Source of the DNA: Caryophanales bacterium
GTDB lineage: Bacteria; Bacillota; Bacilli; Bacillales; Amphibacillaceae
Direction: 5' to 3'
NCBI GenBank assembly: GCA_026168805.1
Contig: JAPFDS010000005.1
Span: 1 to 44,983 of the forward strand
Length of the DNA: 44,983 nt
The notes beneath the pieces were generated by a model that did no database searches, was not told the origin of the DNA, and saw only the letters and a list, made by a program, of their open reading frames with translations. The position numbers and the translations under genes were made by a program. This document shows, one piece after another, positions 1 to 8,801 of this stretch. Position 1 is the stretch's first letter. Each line of letters opens with the position of its first letter.

Positions 1-33
1 AAAAATATTCGGATTTTTATTTACTATCTTTAT

Positions 34-1100
34 TTAAAAGATGTATTCTATAAAAAGCGTCCTAAACATGTGACTTTCAATTAAATACAAAAGTAGTTTC
101 AGGGTTATATAATTAGCACCCACAAATACTTGACTCAATCGGATTAGACCAATACATATAATAATTAAGATAAACGCTGGTATAATATAATTAAACTGTT
201 TAATTCGAAAAAGACGACCAAAGATGAGTGAATGGATATACAAATAAATTGCCAAACGAACAAAAGCACTTACTGCCCAAAAAGGGAAAAAAACAGCTCT
301 AAGTTTTGTAAAAAACCTATATGGGCAAATCGAATTGCTTCATGATATGGATAATTCAATAACTGGACTGGTTTATAATCAAAGAGAACGATATACGAGG
401 TGATTGCAATCGTTAATTGAAGAATCACTATAATAAACGCAGTCCATGTTCCTTTTTTGAAATGTTTTGCTTTATTGACATATGTTGCTAAGAAAGCTAG
501 AAATAAAAAGTCAATATAAATAGCGACTTTCATCGTACTTTGATTCATAATTTCTTGAATACCGGGCCCAAGAATAGGAAATAAAAAATCAATACTTCCA
601 TTTGAAAAAGAAAGGATAATTGTTAACAACCATGCAAAAGCAATTGGGAATATTCCAAGCCAAATGACTGAACCAATACTTTGAATTCCTTTCATAGCAC
701 CATATCCACAAATAAACAAAAATGCAGCATAAATAACAATATGTGGCGTCTTAAAAAAGTACATAGAAGTGATAATATCTACATAAGTCGCGGATATAAT
801 GATAATAATAATCGTCAGAAGAATCCATAAAAAGAATAGCAACCCTTTTCCGACTACTTTTCCACAAGCATCCTGAATGACTTCAAAAAAGCAATGCTTT
901 TCGTTATCCATAACCATTTTAATGAGTAGGTAGATAGGAATAATCATAATGATTCCAGACAAAAGTGGAATCATCCAAGCGCTATTTTCTGCACGTTGAA
1001 ACAAAAGGGAAGGTATATCATCTGTAACTTTTGTTACTGAAAGTGCTAAAGCTATAGCAATATATTCACGAATACCAATTTGAGAATGCATATTGTCCAT
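34..1100 (-). pseudogene. GerAB-family spore germination permease, split by a +/-1 frameshift
   Basis: B subunit of a GerA-type germinant receptor, a multi-pass inner-membrane protein of the APC superfamily that takes part in nutrient sensing by spores. The first frame (1100 down to 270) gives 276 residues with many membrane segments and stops just after LELFFSLFGQ. The next frame resumes at once with WAVSAFVRLAIYLYIHSLIFG and runs to a stop at 34-36. Adding one T to the T7 run (A7 on the plus strand, 287-293) restores a single protein of about 355 residues, the normal GerAB length. The 3' half is intact, so the lesion is recent, phase-variable or a sequencing error. The gene follows gerAA by about 10 bases. 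A gerAC gene, if present, would lie left of the window. Confidence 0.85.
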
Positions 1101-1110
1101 TAAAATCCCT

Positions 1111-2640
1111 CTACTTCTTTGACATATCTTTTGGCTTTAAATATGCAGGTCTAAATACTTCATTTTTCAGCAACCCCTTAATAAATGTGTCTTGTGGTGA
1201 TTCATAATACGGAGTTTTAGGAGAAAAGTAAGGTACACCAAATGATGTGAACGATACTAAATAAAACAAAGTAACTACATATAGCCCAACAATGCCTAAA
1301 ATCCCAAATGTTGCTGCGGCAATGAGTGCAGCAAAACGGTACATGCGAATCGCGAAGTTTAAACTCAAGTCACCTACCGCAAATGAACTTAATCCGTCAA
1401 GAGCAACGATGATAACGACAATCGGACTTACGATATTGGCTTCTACGGCAGCTTGTCCCAAAATAAGTGCTCCTACAATTCCTATGGTAGATCCGATTGG
1501 TGAAGGAACTCGTAATCCGGCTTCTCGAATTAATTCAAAAGCTATTTGCATAATAAATACTTCAATAACAGGTGAAAAGGGGACTTTTTCACGGGTTTGG
1601 ACAATTGCTAACAATAATTCATACGGAATCATTTGTGCATGAAAGTGTGTCACAGCAACATAATATGCAGAAATTGCCATTGTAATAAAAAGAGCTAGTA
1701 AACGTAATATTCGAGTAAAGTTGGTGTGTAAAAATCTGTTGTAATTATCTTCTTCTGAATGATACAGCGTCCAAAATGTTACTGGTAGAATAAGGGCAGC
1801 TGGTGAGTTTTCCATGAGTAAGATGACATGACCTTTTTCTAAAAAGGTTGTTGCCCGGTCTGGTCGTTCCGTGTATAAAATAGTTGGAAAAAGTGCCATA
1901 GGCTTTGAATCAATGTATTGTTCGAGTATAGCGAGATTGCTTATTGAACCAGAATCCAACTCTTTAAGTTTTTTTCTGATTTTTGTAACTAGATCATCAT
2001 TTGTTAGATCTTTAATGTATGTAAGATAAGCATTATTGTGAATTCTCTCTGAGATAGGAATAGATTCAAATATCATATTTTCATCTTTAATCCTTTTACG
2101 CACTAATGAAAAATTTATCTCTATATCTTCAACAAATGACTCGTTAGGACCTTTTAGGATTACTTCATTCGTGGGCTTTTCAACAGACCTACCTTGAAAT
2201 TTGATTGTTTCAATGGAGTAGGCCTCCGTATACCCCTCTATAAATAATAATGTGTTTCCATTGTTAATTTCTCTTATTACATCTCCAGTTATTTTATACG
2301 GAGTAACTTCTCTAGCAGTTAATAGATTTGCCACTTTAGCATCACGTATTGTATTTTGCATCATGGGCCTCAACAGGTGTTCTTCAATAACCTTTTCATC
2401 AGTAGTTGACGAAATAAAAAATAAAGCTGCTTTTTTTTGTAAACCGCCTATATTGAAATGGCGAACAACTACATCCGTATTTTGATCAACGTTATATACC
2501 TTTTCTAATGTCTGTATTATTTTTTGTATATCCGTACCAACCGGATGTTCCTTTATTGAGACGATATCTTCTTCAGTTGATTGTTCTTCAATGGAAGTTT
2601 TATTTGTCGTTAACAGCTTTTCTAAAAAGGATTTAAACAT
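1111..2640 (-). CDS. GerAA-family spore germination receptor subunit
   Basis: A subunit of a GerA-type nutrient germinant receptor in the spore inner membrane; it triggers ion and dipicolinate release with the B and C subunits. 509 residues from the ATG at 2640. The N-terminal half is hydrophilic. The C-terminal half carries several membrane segments, including the conserved stretch VPFSPVIEVFIMQIAFELIREAGLRVPSPIG in the family core (only part quoted here by key residues: PFSP, FELIREAG, PSPIG). An in-frame TTG lies 15 bases upstream, but AGGGGA is better spaced for this ATG. It lies 72 bases after the DUF421 gene on the same strand and just before gerAB. Family call is firm; the ligand cannot be told. 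Confidence 0.9.
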   Translation of the reverse strand: MFKSFLEKLLTTNKTSIEEQSTEEDIVSIKEHPVGTDIQKIIQTLEKVYNVDQNTDVVVRHFNIGGLQKKAALFFISSTTDEKVIEEHLLRPMMQNTIRDAKVANLLTAREVTPYKITGDVIREINNGNTLLFIEGYTEAYSIETIKFQGRSVEKPTNEVILKGPNESFVEDIEINFSLVRKRIKDENMIFESIPISERIHNNAYLTYIKDLTNDDLVTKIRKKLKELDSGSISNLAILEQYIDSKPMALFPTILYTERPDRATTFLEKGHVILLMENSPAALILPVTFWTLYHSEEDNYNRFLHTNFTRILRLLALFITMAISAYYVAVTHFHAQMIPYELLLAIVQTREKVPFSPVIEVFIMQIAFELIREAGLRVPSPIGSTIGIVGALILGQAAVEANIVSPIVVIIVALDGLSSFAVGDLSLNFAIRMYRFAALIAAATFGILGIVGLYVVTLFYLVSFTSFGVPYFSPKTPYYESPQDTFIKGLLKNEVFRPAYLKPKDMSKK

Positions 2641-2712
2641 ACATCTTCCCCTCAATATTTGCCATGTTCGTTCATGGTAGACAGTTCGCTTGAGACCTAT
2701 TCGGTCAACATC

Positions 2713-3339
2713 TCATTCATGATCAACAATTTTAACGACTGATTCATGAATGGATTCCAGTTGTTTGAGCCACATTTCTTGTTGATCACTATTTGAAAAT
2801 GAAGCAGTCTTGATTCCATTGATAAGATCATTAAGATCATTTTGAATCATTTTAAGGTCTCCGTTTATGTAGTATGAACGTTCTTCCTCAGAATATGTAC
2901 GGACGTTTAGTTTACCTGAGGGTTCCAAACGAGCGAACTCTACATCTGTTAGCTGGTCAATATTACGCGTTCGCAAAGATTCGAGTAGTTCATCTTTTGT
3001 CATTCGTTCGTCTTTTAAATGTTCATAAATAAATGCTCCGTCATGGATTAAGGTTTTACCTTTACCATGAATAAAATCATTAAAACGTTCAGATTTCAGA
3101 GCAATTGCGTCGATGCATACTATTAAGAAGGTCCATGAGAGAATAGCTATGACACCATGCAGAAGGGGATACGTATTTGAACTGATGTGAATGGCTACAG
3201 CACCACCCAGTACAATCCCAGAAATATATTCAAAAATTGTCATTTGTGTTAAATGCTTTTTTCCGAGCCAACGAATCATCAAATAAAGTAACAAAAGTAA
3301 TAAAACTACTCGTCCAATAATTGCAATTACCGGATACAT
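2713..3339 (-). CDS. DUF421 (YetF/YcaP-type) membrane protein
   Basis: 208 residues. Three hydrophobic segments fill the first 85 or so residues. A soluble DUF421 part follows, with HDGAFIYEHLKDERMTKDELLESLR and DVEFARLEPSGKL-type motifs (key residues GAFI, MTKDEL, EFARLEPSG). The ATG at 3339 is preceded by a strong GAGGAGGGG. It starts 26 bases after spoVAEb in what looks like one operon. DUF421 genes are a known component of the mobile spoVA2 operon described in heat-resistant B. subtilis spores, which fits this position. Biochemical function is not known to me; a role in the spore membrane is inferred from context. Confidence 0.85.
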   Translation of the reverse strand: MYPVIAIIGRVVLLLLLLYLMIRWLGKKHLTQMTIFEYISGIVLGGAVAIHISSNTYPLLHGVIAILSWTFLIVCIDAIALKSERFNDFIHGKGKTLIHDGAFIYEHLKDERMTKDELLESLRTRNIDQLTDVEFARLEPSGKLNVRTYSEEERSYYINGDLKMIQNDLNDLINGIKTASFSNSDQQEMWLKQLESIHESVVKIVDHE

Positions 3340-3365
3340 AAAGTCCCCTCCTCATAGTCATGTGA

Positions 3366-3719
3366 TTAAGAACCTTTTGGCTTAAAAATAATTGCTCCAA
3401 TGACGCCAAAAATAATAGCTGCAGAAATCCCTGCACTTGTAACTTCGAAAATTCCTGTCACAACACCGATTAACCCATGTTCTTCTGCTTCGGCCATAGC
3501 ACCATGTACTAATGAATTCCCGAAGCTAGTAATGGGTACAGTTGCACCAGCTCCAGCGAAATCAATCAGTGGTTCATAAAGTCCGATCCCATCTAAAATT
3601 GCACCAATGACGACTAAGGTTGTTAATGTGTGAGCCGGAGTTAATTTTGCAACGTCAAACATGAGCTGTCCAATGACACAAATAATTCCTCCGACAATAA
3701 ATGCCCATAAAAAGATCAT
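3366..3719 (-). CDS. spoVAEb: SpoVAE (SpoVAEb-type) stage V sporulation protein
   Basis: 117-residue hydrophobic protein of the SpoVA family, which forms the dipicolinic-acid channel of the spore inner membrane. Visible signatures are [10 protein letters not shown] near the N-terminus, [10 protein letters not shown] and [17 protein letters not shown], shared with SpoVAC. The ATG at 3719 overlaps the spoVAD stop by one base (TAATG), so the two are translationally coupled. The length matches the SpoVAEb form. Confidence 0.93.
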   Translation of the reverse strand: MIFLWAFIVGGIICVIGQLMFDVAKLTPAHTLTTLVVIGAILDGIGLYEPLIDFAGAGATVPITSFGNSLVHGAMAEAEEHGLIGVVTGIFEVTSAGISAAIIFGVIGAIIFKPKGS

Positions 3720-4732
3720 TATTCATCACTTCCATTTTCTATTGCCACTGCGTGTGCAATTGCAGGCATTGATTTTTGTTGTTGAATCGATAATGGAGAA
3801 TGAAGCGCACCAGTTGCGACAAATAGAACACGATTTAATTTTTTAGTTAAGAGCTGTTCATATATGTGGCCAAACGCAACAACCGACGAACAAGCGGCTC
3901 CACTTCCACCAGCAAATGATGCTGGGTCGCCTCCGTAAACCAATATTCCCGAATCAATAAATTGTTCATTTGTGACAGACACTTTGACATCTCGTAGTAA
4001 TTGAATGCAAATTTCCCTTCCAATGGAGCCGAGGTCACCTGTGACAATTGCATCATAATGTGAGATTGGTAATTGAAAATCATGTAAATGAGTAATAATA
4101 GTATCTGCAGCAGCAGGAGCCATTGCCGCCCCCATATTAAACGGATCGGTTATATTTAAGTCATGCACTTTTCCAATCGTAGCGCGTTTAATAATTGGAC
4201 CTTCTCCATCTTTACTAATAATTGCACAACCTGCTCCTGTAACTGTTGTTTGAGCAGTATCAGGAGTTTGACTTCCGTATTCGGTAGGAAATCGATATTG
4301 TCTTTCCGTTGAAGAATAATGACTCGAAGTTCCAGTTAAAATATAATTCGCACCTTTAGCTTCAATGATTGCTGCAGCTAGAGCAACGCTTTCCATGGAA
4401 GTTGCACACGCATTAAACGTCCCTAAAAAAGGAATTTGCAATGTACTTGCTGCAAAATTTGTTGGGGTAATTTGATTGATTAAATCTCCACCAATGAAGA
4501 AATCGACTTGTTCATCAAAGATATTTGCTTTTTGAATAGCTAAAGTACTTGCTTCTTCCATTAATCGTTGTTGAGCATCTTCATATGATTTTTCTTCCAT
4601 CCACAAGTCATCAAACAAAAGATCGAAAGAGGGAGCTAAAGGTCCTTTTGCTTCTTTTGGACCACCGACAGCACTTCCTGATAATAATTTGGGTGATGTT
4701 GAATATGCCCAAGACTGTGAACCTGTGAACAT
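3719..4732 (-). CDS. spoVAD: SpoVAD, dipicolinic-acid-binding sporulation protein
   Basis: Soluble member of the SpoVA complex with a thiolase-like fold; in B. subtilis SpoVAD binds dipicolinic acid at the spore inner membrane. 337 residues starting [11 protein letters not shown] prefer the ATG at 4732 to the in-frame GTG at 4747: family members start near the G-x-Q-x-W motif, GGGGGT sits at a good distance, and this ATG overlaps the spoVAC stop by one base. Typical features include [10 protein letters not shown], a central [12 protein letters not shown], and a glycine-rich [16 protein letters not shown] near the C-terminus. Length is normal. Confidence 0.94.
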   Translation of the reverse strand: MFTGSQSWAYSTSPKLLSGSAVGGPKEAKGPLAPSFDLLFDDLWMEEKSYEDAQQRLMEEASTLAIQKANIFDEQVDFFIGGDLINQITPTNFAASTLQIPFLGTFNACATSMESVALAAAIIEAKGANYILTGTSSHYSSTERQYRFPTEYGSQTPDTAQTTVTGAGCAIISKDGEGPIIKRATIGKVHDLNITDPFNMGAAMAPAAADTIITHLHDFQLPISHYDAIVTGDLGSIGREICIQLLRDVKVSVTNEQFIDSGILVYGGDPASFAGGSGAACSSVVAFGHIYEQLLTKKLNRVLFVATGALHSPLSIQQQKSMPAIAHAVAIENGSDE

Positions 4733-5208
4733 TATATAACCCCCCACATCATAAATAGTGTTTTAATAAGTGCAATGACAAACGCTGCAAACACTCCAAA
4801 AACGATCACAGGACCTGCTAATTTAAACATATTAGCTCCTACTCCGAGAATAAATCCTTCTGTTCGGTGTTCAATTGCAGACGATATCATGGCATTGCCA
4901 AATCCGGTAACTGGCACAGCTGTGCCAGCCCCGGCAAACTGTCCGAGTCTGTCATACATACCAAAACCAGTTAAAATCATCGTTATAAAAATAAGTGTTG
5001 CAACTGTGGGATTTCCAGCAGTTTGTTCGGTGAAATCAAAGAACGTAATATAAAATGTCGTAATTAGTTGCCCGATGACACAAATTGCCCCTCCAATAAA
5101 AAAAGCCTTTACACAATTTAAGGCAATCGGACGAGGATTTGCATGTGCTTGTTCTGTTTGTTTATAGGCTGTGCTTGTAGGCGGAAATGGCGGTTTATTT
5201 TTCTTCAT
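4732..5208 (-). CDS. spoVAC: SpoVAC, dipicolinic-acid channel protein
   Basis: 158-residue membrane protein of the SpoVA family; B. subtilis SpoVAC behaves as a mechanosensitive channel for dipicolinic-acid release. A polar N-terminus of about 30 residues is followed by four hydrophobic segments, with the motifs FFIGGAICVIGQL and FAGAGTAVPVTGFGNAM that parallel SpoVAE. The ATG at 5208 has AAAGGAG nine bases upstream. It is the second gene of the operon, 15 bases after the YhcN/YlaJ-type lipoprotein gene. Confidence 0.94.
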   Translation of the reverse strand: MKKNKPPFPPTSTAYKQTEQAHANPRPIALNCVKAFFIGGAICVIGQLITTFYITFFDFTEQTAGNPTVATLIFITMILTGFGMYDRLGQFAGAGTAVPVTGFGNAMISSAIEHRTEGFILGVGANMFKLAGPVIVFGVFAAFVIALIKTLFMMWGVI

Positions 5209-5223
5209 GAGGATATCTCCTTT

Positions 5224-5688
5224 TTATGTTTGTTCTTTTGAGAGTGATACAATCTTTTTTATTCGTTTTTCTACTGTTTGATTGGATATGTTTTCGTTGT
5301 GTAAATCTTGTTCAAGCTTTTCAAGTTCAAGTCTAATTTTTGCATCTGTAGAAACTTCAATTTCAACTTGAGGTAATTTTTTATTGAGTTGTTTTTTGAT
5401 ATCTTTTTTAATGGATTCTAATTGAAAGCGATACATGTGTTGAACATCAAACGCGATCATTAACGTATCGTTTGAATTCACAGCGAAAATGTCAGTGGTT
5501 TCATCAAATAAGTCTGCAATTTCTTTCGCTTCGTTAGCAGGTGTTTGGTCGATGTTTGTTTCATTTGTAACAGTTGAAAAATTCATTTGTTCTTTTGTTT
5601 GATGTTTTTGTTGTTCTAAGTGGTCTGTTGATTTTGCACAACCAGTGAATAAAAATAAGGTAATAATGCTTCCAACGATATAACGCAT
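5224..5688 (-). CDS. YhcN/YlaJ-family spore lipoprotein
   Basis: 154 residues with a short signal peptide and lipobox LFTGC (Cys17), so it is predicted to be lipid-anchored. The rest is a charged domain: a DTLMIAFDVQHMYRF strand-helix section and a heptad-like helical tail. It resembles the YhcN/YlaJ family, whose members sit in the spore inner membrane and affect germination. It is the first gene of the spoVAC-AD-AEb operon, as in the spoVA2-type operon. A second, longer member of the family is at 43491-44072. The exact role is not known. Confidence 0.75.
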   Translation of the reverse strand: MRYIVGSIITLFLFTGCAKSTDHLEQQKHQTKEQMNFSTVTNETNIDQTPANEAKEIADLFDETTDIFAVNSNDTLMIAFDVQHMYRFQLESIKKDIKKQLNKKLPQVEIEVSTDAKIRLELEKLEQDLHNENISNQTVEKRIKKIVSLSKEQT

Positions 5689-5724
5689 ACCTTTCGCCTA
5701 CCTCTCTGTTTATTTCCGTATATG

Positions 5725-5754
5725 TAGTATTTATAAGGACAGTAAAACTATGTA
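5725..5754 (-). promoter_or_regulatory. Possible forespore (sigma-G-like) promoter of the spoVA operon
   Basis: On the minus strand, TACATA and AATACTA are separated by 17 bases, resembling the sigma-G pattern (TGMATA, then CATAMTA). The -10-like box ends 37 bases before the lipoprotein start. The genes downstream belong to families normally expressed in the forespore. This is a visual match only. Confidence 0.35.
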
Positions 5755-5903
5755 TGTCATTATTTTCCTAACAGAGTGAAATTCATAATTTAATTTAAAT
5801 GAATATATATTTTAACGCAAGATTATGGTAAATTAACAACAATACATGTTCTTTCATGCCTATGTTTGATAGACTAGAATACAAAGGATTAAAGGAGATG
5901 TAT

Positions 5904-7172
5904 ATGATGGTAGAAATTCGTACCCCAATTTCAGTTGATGAAGCGATTAATCGCTTAATGAAATATAAATTTGAAGGTACAAGTGAGACGGTATCATTTC
6001 ATGTGTGCGATGGTAGGCGTTTAGCCGAACCAATTGTCGCGACAAGCCATGTACCCTCATTTGATAAATCACCTTATGACGGTTTTGCTTTCCGGTCAGA
6101 AGATACAGCTGCGGCTAAAGAAGGAAAAGCAATCACATTTGAAGTTGTTGAACATATAGGTGCAGGGACTGTGCCAGAAAAGCACATACAACCGTTTCAA
6201 GCTACACGGATTATGACAGGTGCTCAGATCCCTGAAGGTGCAGATTGTGTAGAAATGTTTGAAAAATGTGAGGAATTCACGAATGATGGACGTTCATTTA
6301 TAACGGTTGAACACCAAATGAAGTCCGGACAAAATATTATTGCTACTGGTTCAGAAGTAAAAGAAGGTTCTGTGTTAATTGAAAAAGGGACATTCATAGA
6401 TCCAGGTGTAAAAGCGCTATTAGCAACATTTGGATATGCAGAAGTAAAGGTAGCCAAAAAACCTGTAGTAGGGGTGCTAGCAACAGGGACAGAGTTACTT
6501 GATATCGATGAACCGTTAGAACCAGGAAAAATACGCAACTCAAATGCGTATATGATTTGTTCACAAATTGAACGAGCGGGTGGCGATTATCAATATTATG
6601 GTGCATTACCTGATGAACTTGATTCAAGTTATGATAAAATGAAAAGTACATTAGAAGAAGTGGATGTATTAATAACGACTGGAGGAGTCTCCGTTGGGGA
6701 TTTTGATTTAATTCCAGAAATATATGAAAAACTTGAAGCAGAAGTCTTATTTAATAAAGTTGCTCAAAGACCAGGTAGTGTGACGACGGTAGCGCACGCA
6801 AAAGGTAAGCTATTATTTGGATTATCAGGAAATCCATCTGCTTGCTTTGTAGGATTTGAATTGTATACGCGTCCAATCCTCCAACATGCATTAATGAATC
6901 CAAACATTTTTGCGGTTCGGGCAAAAGCGCTATTAGCTGAAGACTTTCCAAAAACGAATCCGTTTTCTCGATTTGTCAGATCATATGTGACATTAGAAAA
7001 TGGACAATTACATGTACATTTGGCTGGTATGGATAAATCGAACGTAGTATCTTCGCTAGCTCGTACGACTTCTTTAATGGAGTTACCTGCAAGTGAAACC
7101 GGAGTGAAGCAAGGCGATGAAGTAGAAGTACTCTTACTTCATGTAAACGAGCGACAAAACACTTTTAGATAA
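5904..7172 (+). CDS. moeA: MoeA, molybdopterin molybdotransferase
   Basis: Inserts molybdate into adenylylated molybdopterin, the last step of molybdenum cofactor synthesis in the cytoplasm. 422 residues. The family core is clear: [12 protein letters not shown] near residue 50, an [13 protein letters not shown] section, a MoCF-type binding region with GVLATGTEL and [11 protein letters not shown], then [13 protein letters not shown]. The start chosen is the ATG at 5904, six bases after AAAGGAG; ATG codons at 5898 and 5907 are alternatives, and an upstream in-frame ATG lacks a ribosome site. moaA follows after 17 bases. No other cofactor genes (moaB, C, D, E, mobA) are in the window. Confidence 0.95.
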   Translation: MMVEIRTPISVDEAINRLMKYKFEGTSETVSFHVCDGRRLAEPIVATSHVPSFDKSPYDGFAFRSEDTAAAKEGKAITFEVVEHIGAGTVPEKHIQPFQATRIMTGAQIPEGADCVEMFEKCEEFTNDGRSFITVEHQMKSGQNIIATGSEVKEGSVLIEKGTFIDPGVKALLATFGYAEVKVAKKPVVGVLATGTELLDIDEPLEPGKIRNSNAYMICSQIERAGGDYQYYGALPDELDSSYDKMKSTLEEVDVLITTGGVSVGDFDLIPEIYEKLEAEVLFNKVAQRPGSVTTVAHAKGKLLFGLSGNPSACFVGFELYTRPILQHALMNPNIFAVRAKALLAEDFPKTNPFSRFVRSYVTLENGQLHVHLAGMDKSNVVSSLARTTSLMELPASETGVKQGDEVEVLLLHVNERQNTFR

Positions 7173-7189
7173 GAGAGGAGCATGTGCAT

Positions 7190-8209
7190 ATGGGAGAAAT
7201 TACTCCAATTACCGATCATTTTGGAAGAGCATTAAAAGATTTGCGAATTTCTGTTATCGACCAATGTAATTTACGTTGCACATATTGTATGCCTAAAGAG
7301 ATTTTTGGGGATGATTATGCATTTTTACCAGAATCTGAATTGCTTAGTTTTGAAGAAATAACTCGACTGGCACAGACATTTGCATCGTTAGGTGTGAATA
7401 AGATTCGCTTAACGGGTGGAGAACCATTGATGCGTAAAAATTTACATGAACTTATTCAAGAATTAACGAAAATAGATGGTATTGATGACATTGCATTAAC
7501 GACAAATGCTTTCTTTTTACCACGTGATGCCCAAAATTTAAAAGATGCAGGATTAGAACGGGTAAATATTAGTTTAGATGCAATCGAAGATGAAGTATTT
7601 AAAGAAATTAACGGTAGAGGTGTTGTGACACTACCGGTTTTAAAAGGAATTGACGCAGCTTTAGATGCAGGTCTACAAGTAAAAGTAAATATGGTTGTTA
7701 AAAAAGGTATGAATGAAAGTCAGATTTTACCAATGGCACAGTATTTTAAAGATAAAGACGTTATTTTACGTTACATCGAATTTATGGATGTTGGGAACCA
7801 TAATGGCTGGGATTTTGATAATGTTGTGTCTAAACAAGAAATCATTGATACGATTCATGCAGAGATGCCACTCGAAGAAGCGGAACCGAATTATTATGGG
7901 GAAGTAGCGAATCGATTCCAGTATAAAGATGGGATTGGCGAAATTGGTGTTATATCGTCAGTGACAGATTCATTTTGTGGTACATGTACACGTATGCGAT
8001 TGTCTGCAGATGGAAAGTTATACACTTGTTTATTTGCCTCAAAAGGATTTGATATTCGCAAAAAACTACGTGACGGACTGACAAGTGATGAGTTGACAGA
8101 AGAATTAACATCTCTTTGGGGACAACGAACTGATCGTTATTCTGAAGAACGTGGAAAACATGGGAATCCTAATCGAGAAAAAATTGAAATGTCCTATATT
8201 GGTGGTTAA
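7190..8209 (+). CDS. moaA: MoaA, GTP 3',8-cyclase (radical SAM)
   Basis: Catalyses the first step of molybdenum cofactor synthesis, converting GTP to 3',8-cyclo-GTP. 339 residues. The radical SAM cluster is Cys26, Cys30 and Cys33 (QCNLRCTYC). The LTGGEPL SAM motif follows. The second, C-terminal cluster is visible as [10 protein letters not shown] plus a further Cys in LYTCLF. The protein ends in Gly-Gly, as MoaA requires. The ATG at 7190 is chosen over a GTG at 7184 because AGAGGAG is well placed for it. It lies in an operon with moeA and the YwpF-like gene. Confidence 0.96.
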   Translation: MGEITPITDHFGRALKDLRISVIDQCNLRCTYCMPKEIFGDDYAFLPESELLSFEEITRLAQTFASLGVNKIRLTGGEPLMRKNLHELIQELTKIDGIDDIALTTNAFFLPRDAQNLKDAGLERVNISLDAIEDEVFKEINGRGVVTLPVLKGIDAALDAGLQVKVNMVVKKGMNESQILPMAQYFKDKDVILRYIEFMDVGNHNGWDFDNVVSKQEIIDTIHAEMPLEEAEPNYYGEVANRFQYKDGIGEIGVISSVTDSFCGTCTRMRLSADGKLYTCLFASKGFDIRKKLRDGLTSDELTEELTSLWGQRTDRYSEERGKHGNPNREKIEMSYIGG

Positions 8210-8236
8210 TCCAACGTTGGTGAAGGGGAGAAGACG

Positions 8237-8656
8237 ATGAAAACGTTTAAACTAAAGTCTTTGATCATTTTAAACCATGTAGATAAACAGGTTGAAAAAA
8301 AAGTAATACCTTTAATTGATGGATTAATTATTAACCGGGAAGATGGAAAGGATCAATGGCTTGTTGAAGCATATGTTGATAAAACATTTGAAGATTATTT
8401 TAGAAAATTACAAGATAAAGAAGACATCATGATTGAAGTTAAAATTACGAAAGAAACGAATGAGCCAGCAACCTTTATTACTTCTATAACGGGTGTAAAT
8501 AGTATTGGAAGTAATATGAACGTTTTGTTTCTTGGCCAAATGATCGATTTGAAGCGTGGAGAAGCTCAACATATATTAGAACAACTCGTCCATGATGGAT
8601 ACGAGGGGGAAAAACTAATTGAACTTTTCCAACGTAAAATGAAGATTAAAGACTAA
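8237..8656 (+). CDS. YwpF-like protein
   Basis: 139 residues, soluble, beginning MKTFKLKSLIIL and containing IPLIDGLIINREDG. This resembles the YwpF family of Bacillus, whose function is unknown. It has no membrane segments and ends in a helical acidic-basic tail. The ATG is preceded by GAAGGGGAG. It is 27 bases after moaA and is followed directly by a terminator, so it is probably the last gene of the moeA-moaA transcript. Nothing visible ties it to molybdenum. Confidence 0.7.
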   Translation: MKTFKLKSLIILNHVDKQVEKKVIPLIDGLIINREDGKDQWLVEAYVDKTFEDYFRKLQDKEDIMIEVKITKETNEPATFITSITGVNSIGSNMNVLFLGQMIDLKRGEAQHILEQLVHDGYEGEKLIELFQRKMKIKD

Positions 8657-8687
8657 AGTCGTACCGATAAAATGGTGCGACTTTTTC
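8657..8687 (+). terminator. Rho-independent terminator after the moeA-moaA-ywpF-like operon
   Basis: AGTCGTACC and GGTGCGACT pair over nine positions (one G-U) around an eight-base loop, followed by TTTTT. It overlaps the stop region of the YwpF-like gene. Confidence 0.8.
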
Positions 8688-8801
8688 TTCAAGAAAACGA
8701 TAGCAAAATAATTTATTTGTTGATGAAAATAAGATAGAATAGAAACAATTCTATTCAGAAAACACGATAGGTTTAGCTATTGGAAGAAGAGGAGACACCC
8801 C

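Noticed and set aside
1292-1642. Open frame of 116 codons on the plus strand inside gerAA
   Set aside because: Antisense to a clear GerAA coding region; composition and lack of a ribosome site mark it as a shadow.
34-5688. Mobile transposon (Tn1546-like) carrying the spoVA2 operon
   Set aside because: Gene content fits, but no transposase, resolvase or terminal repeat is visible in the window; the left side is cut off.
5755-5903. Molybdenum cofactor riboswitch upstream of moeA
   Set aside because: The gap is short and A/T-rich with no recognisable structured core.
8688-8801. c-di-AMP (ydaO-type) riboswitch before the potassium channel gene
   Set aside because: Only about 114 bases with no matching conserved core or terminator.
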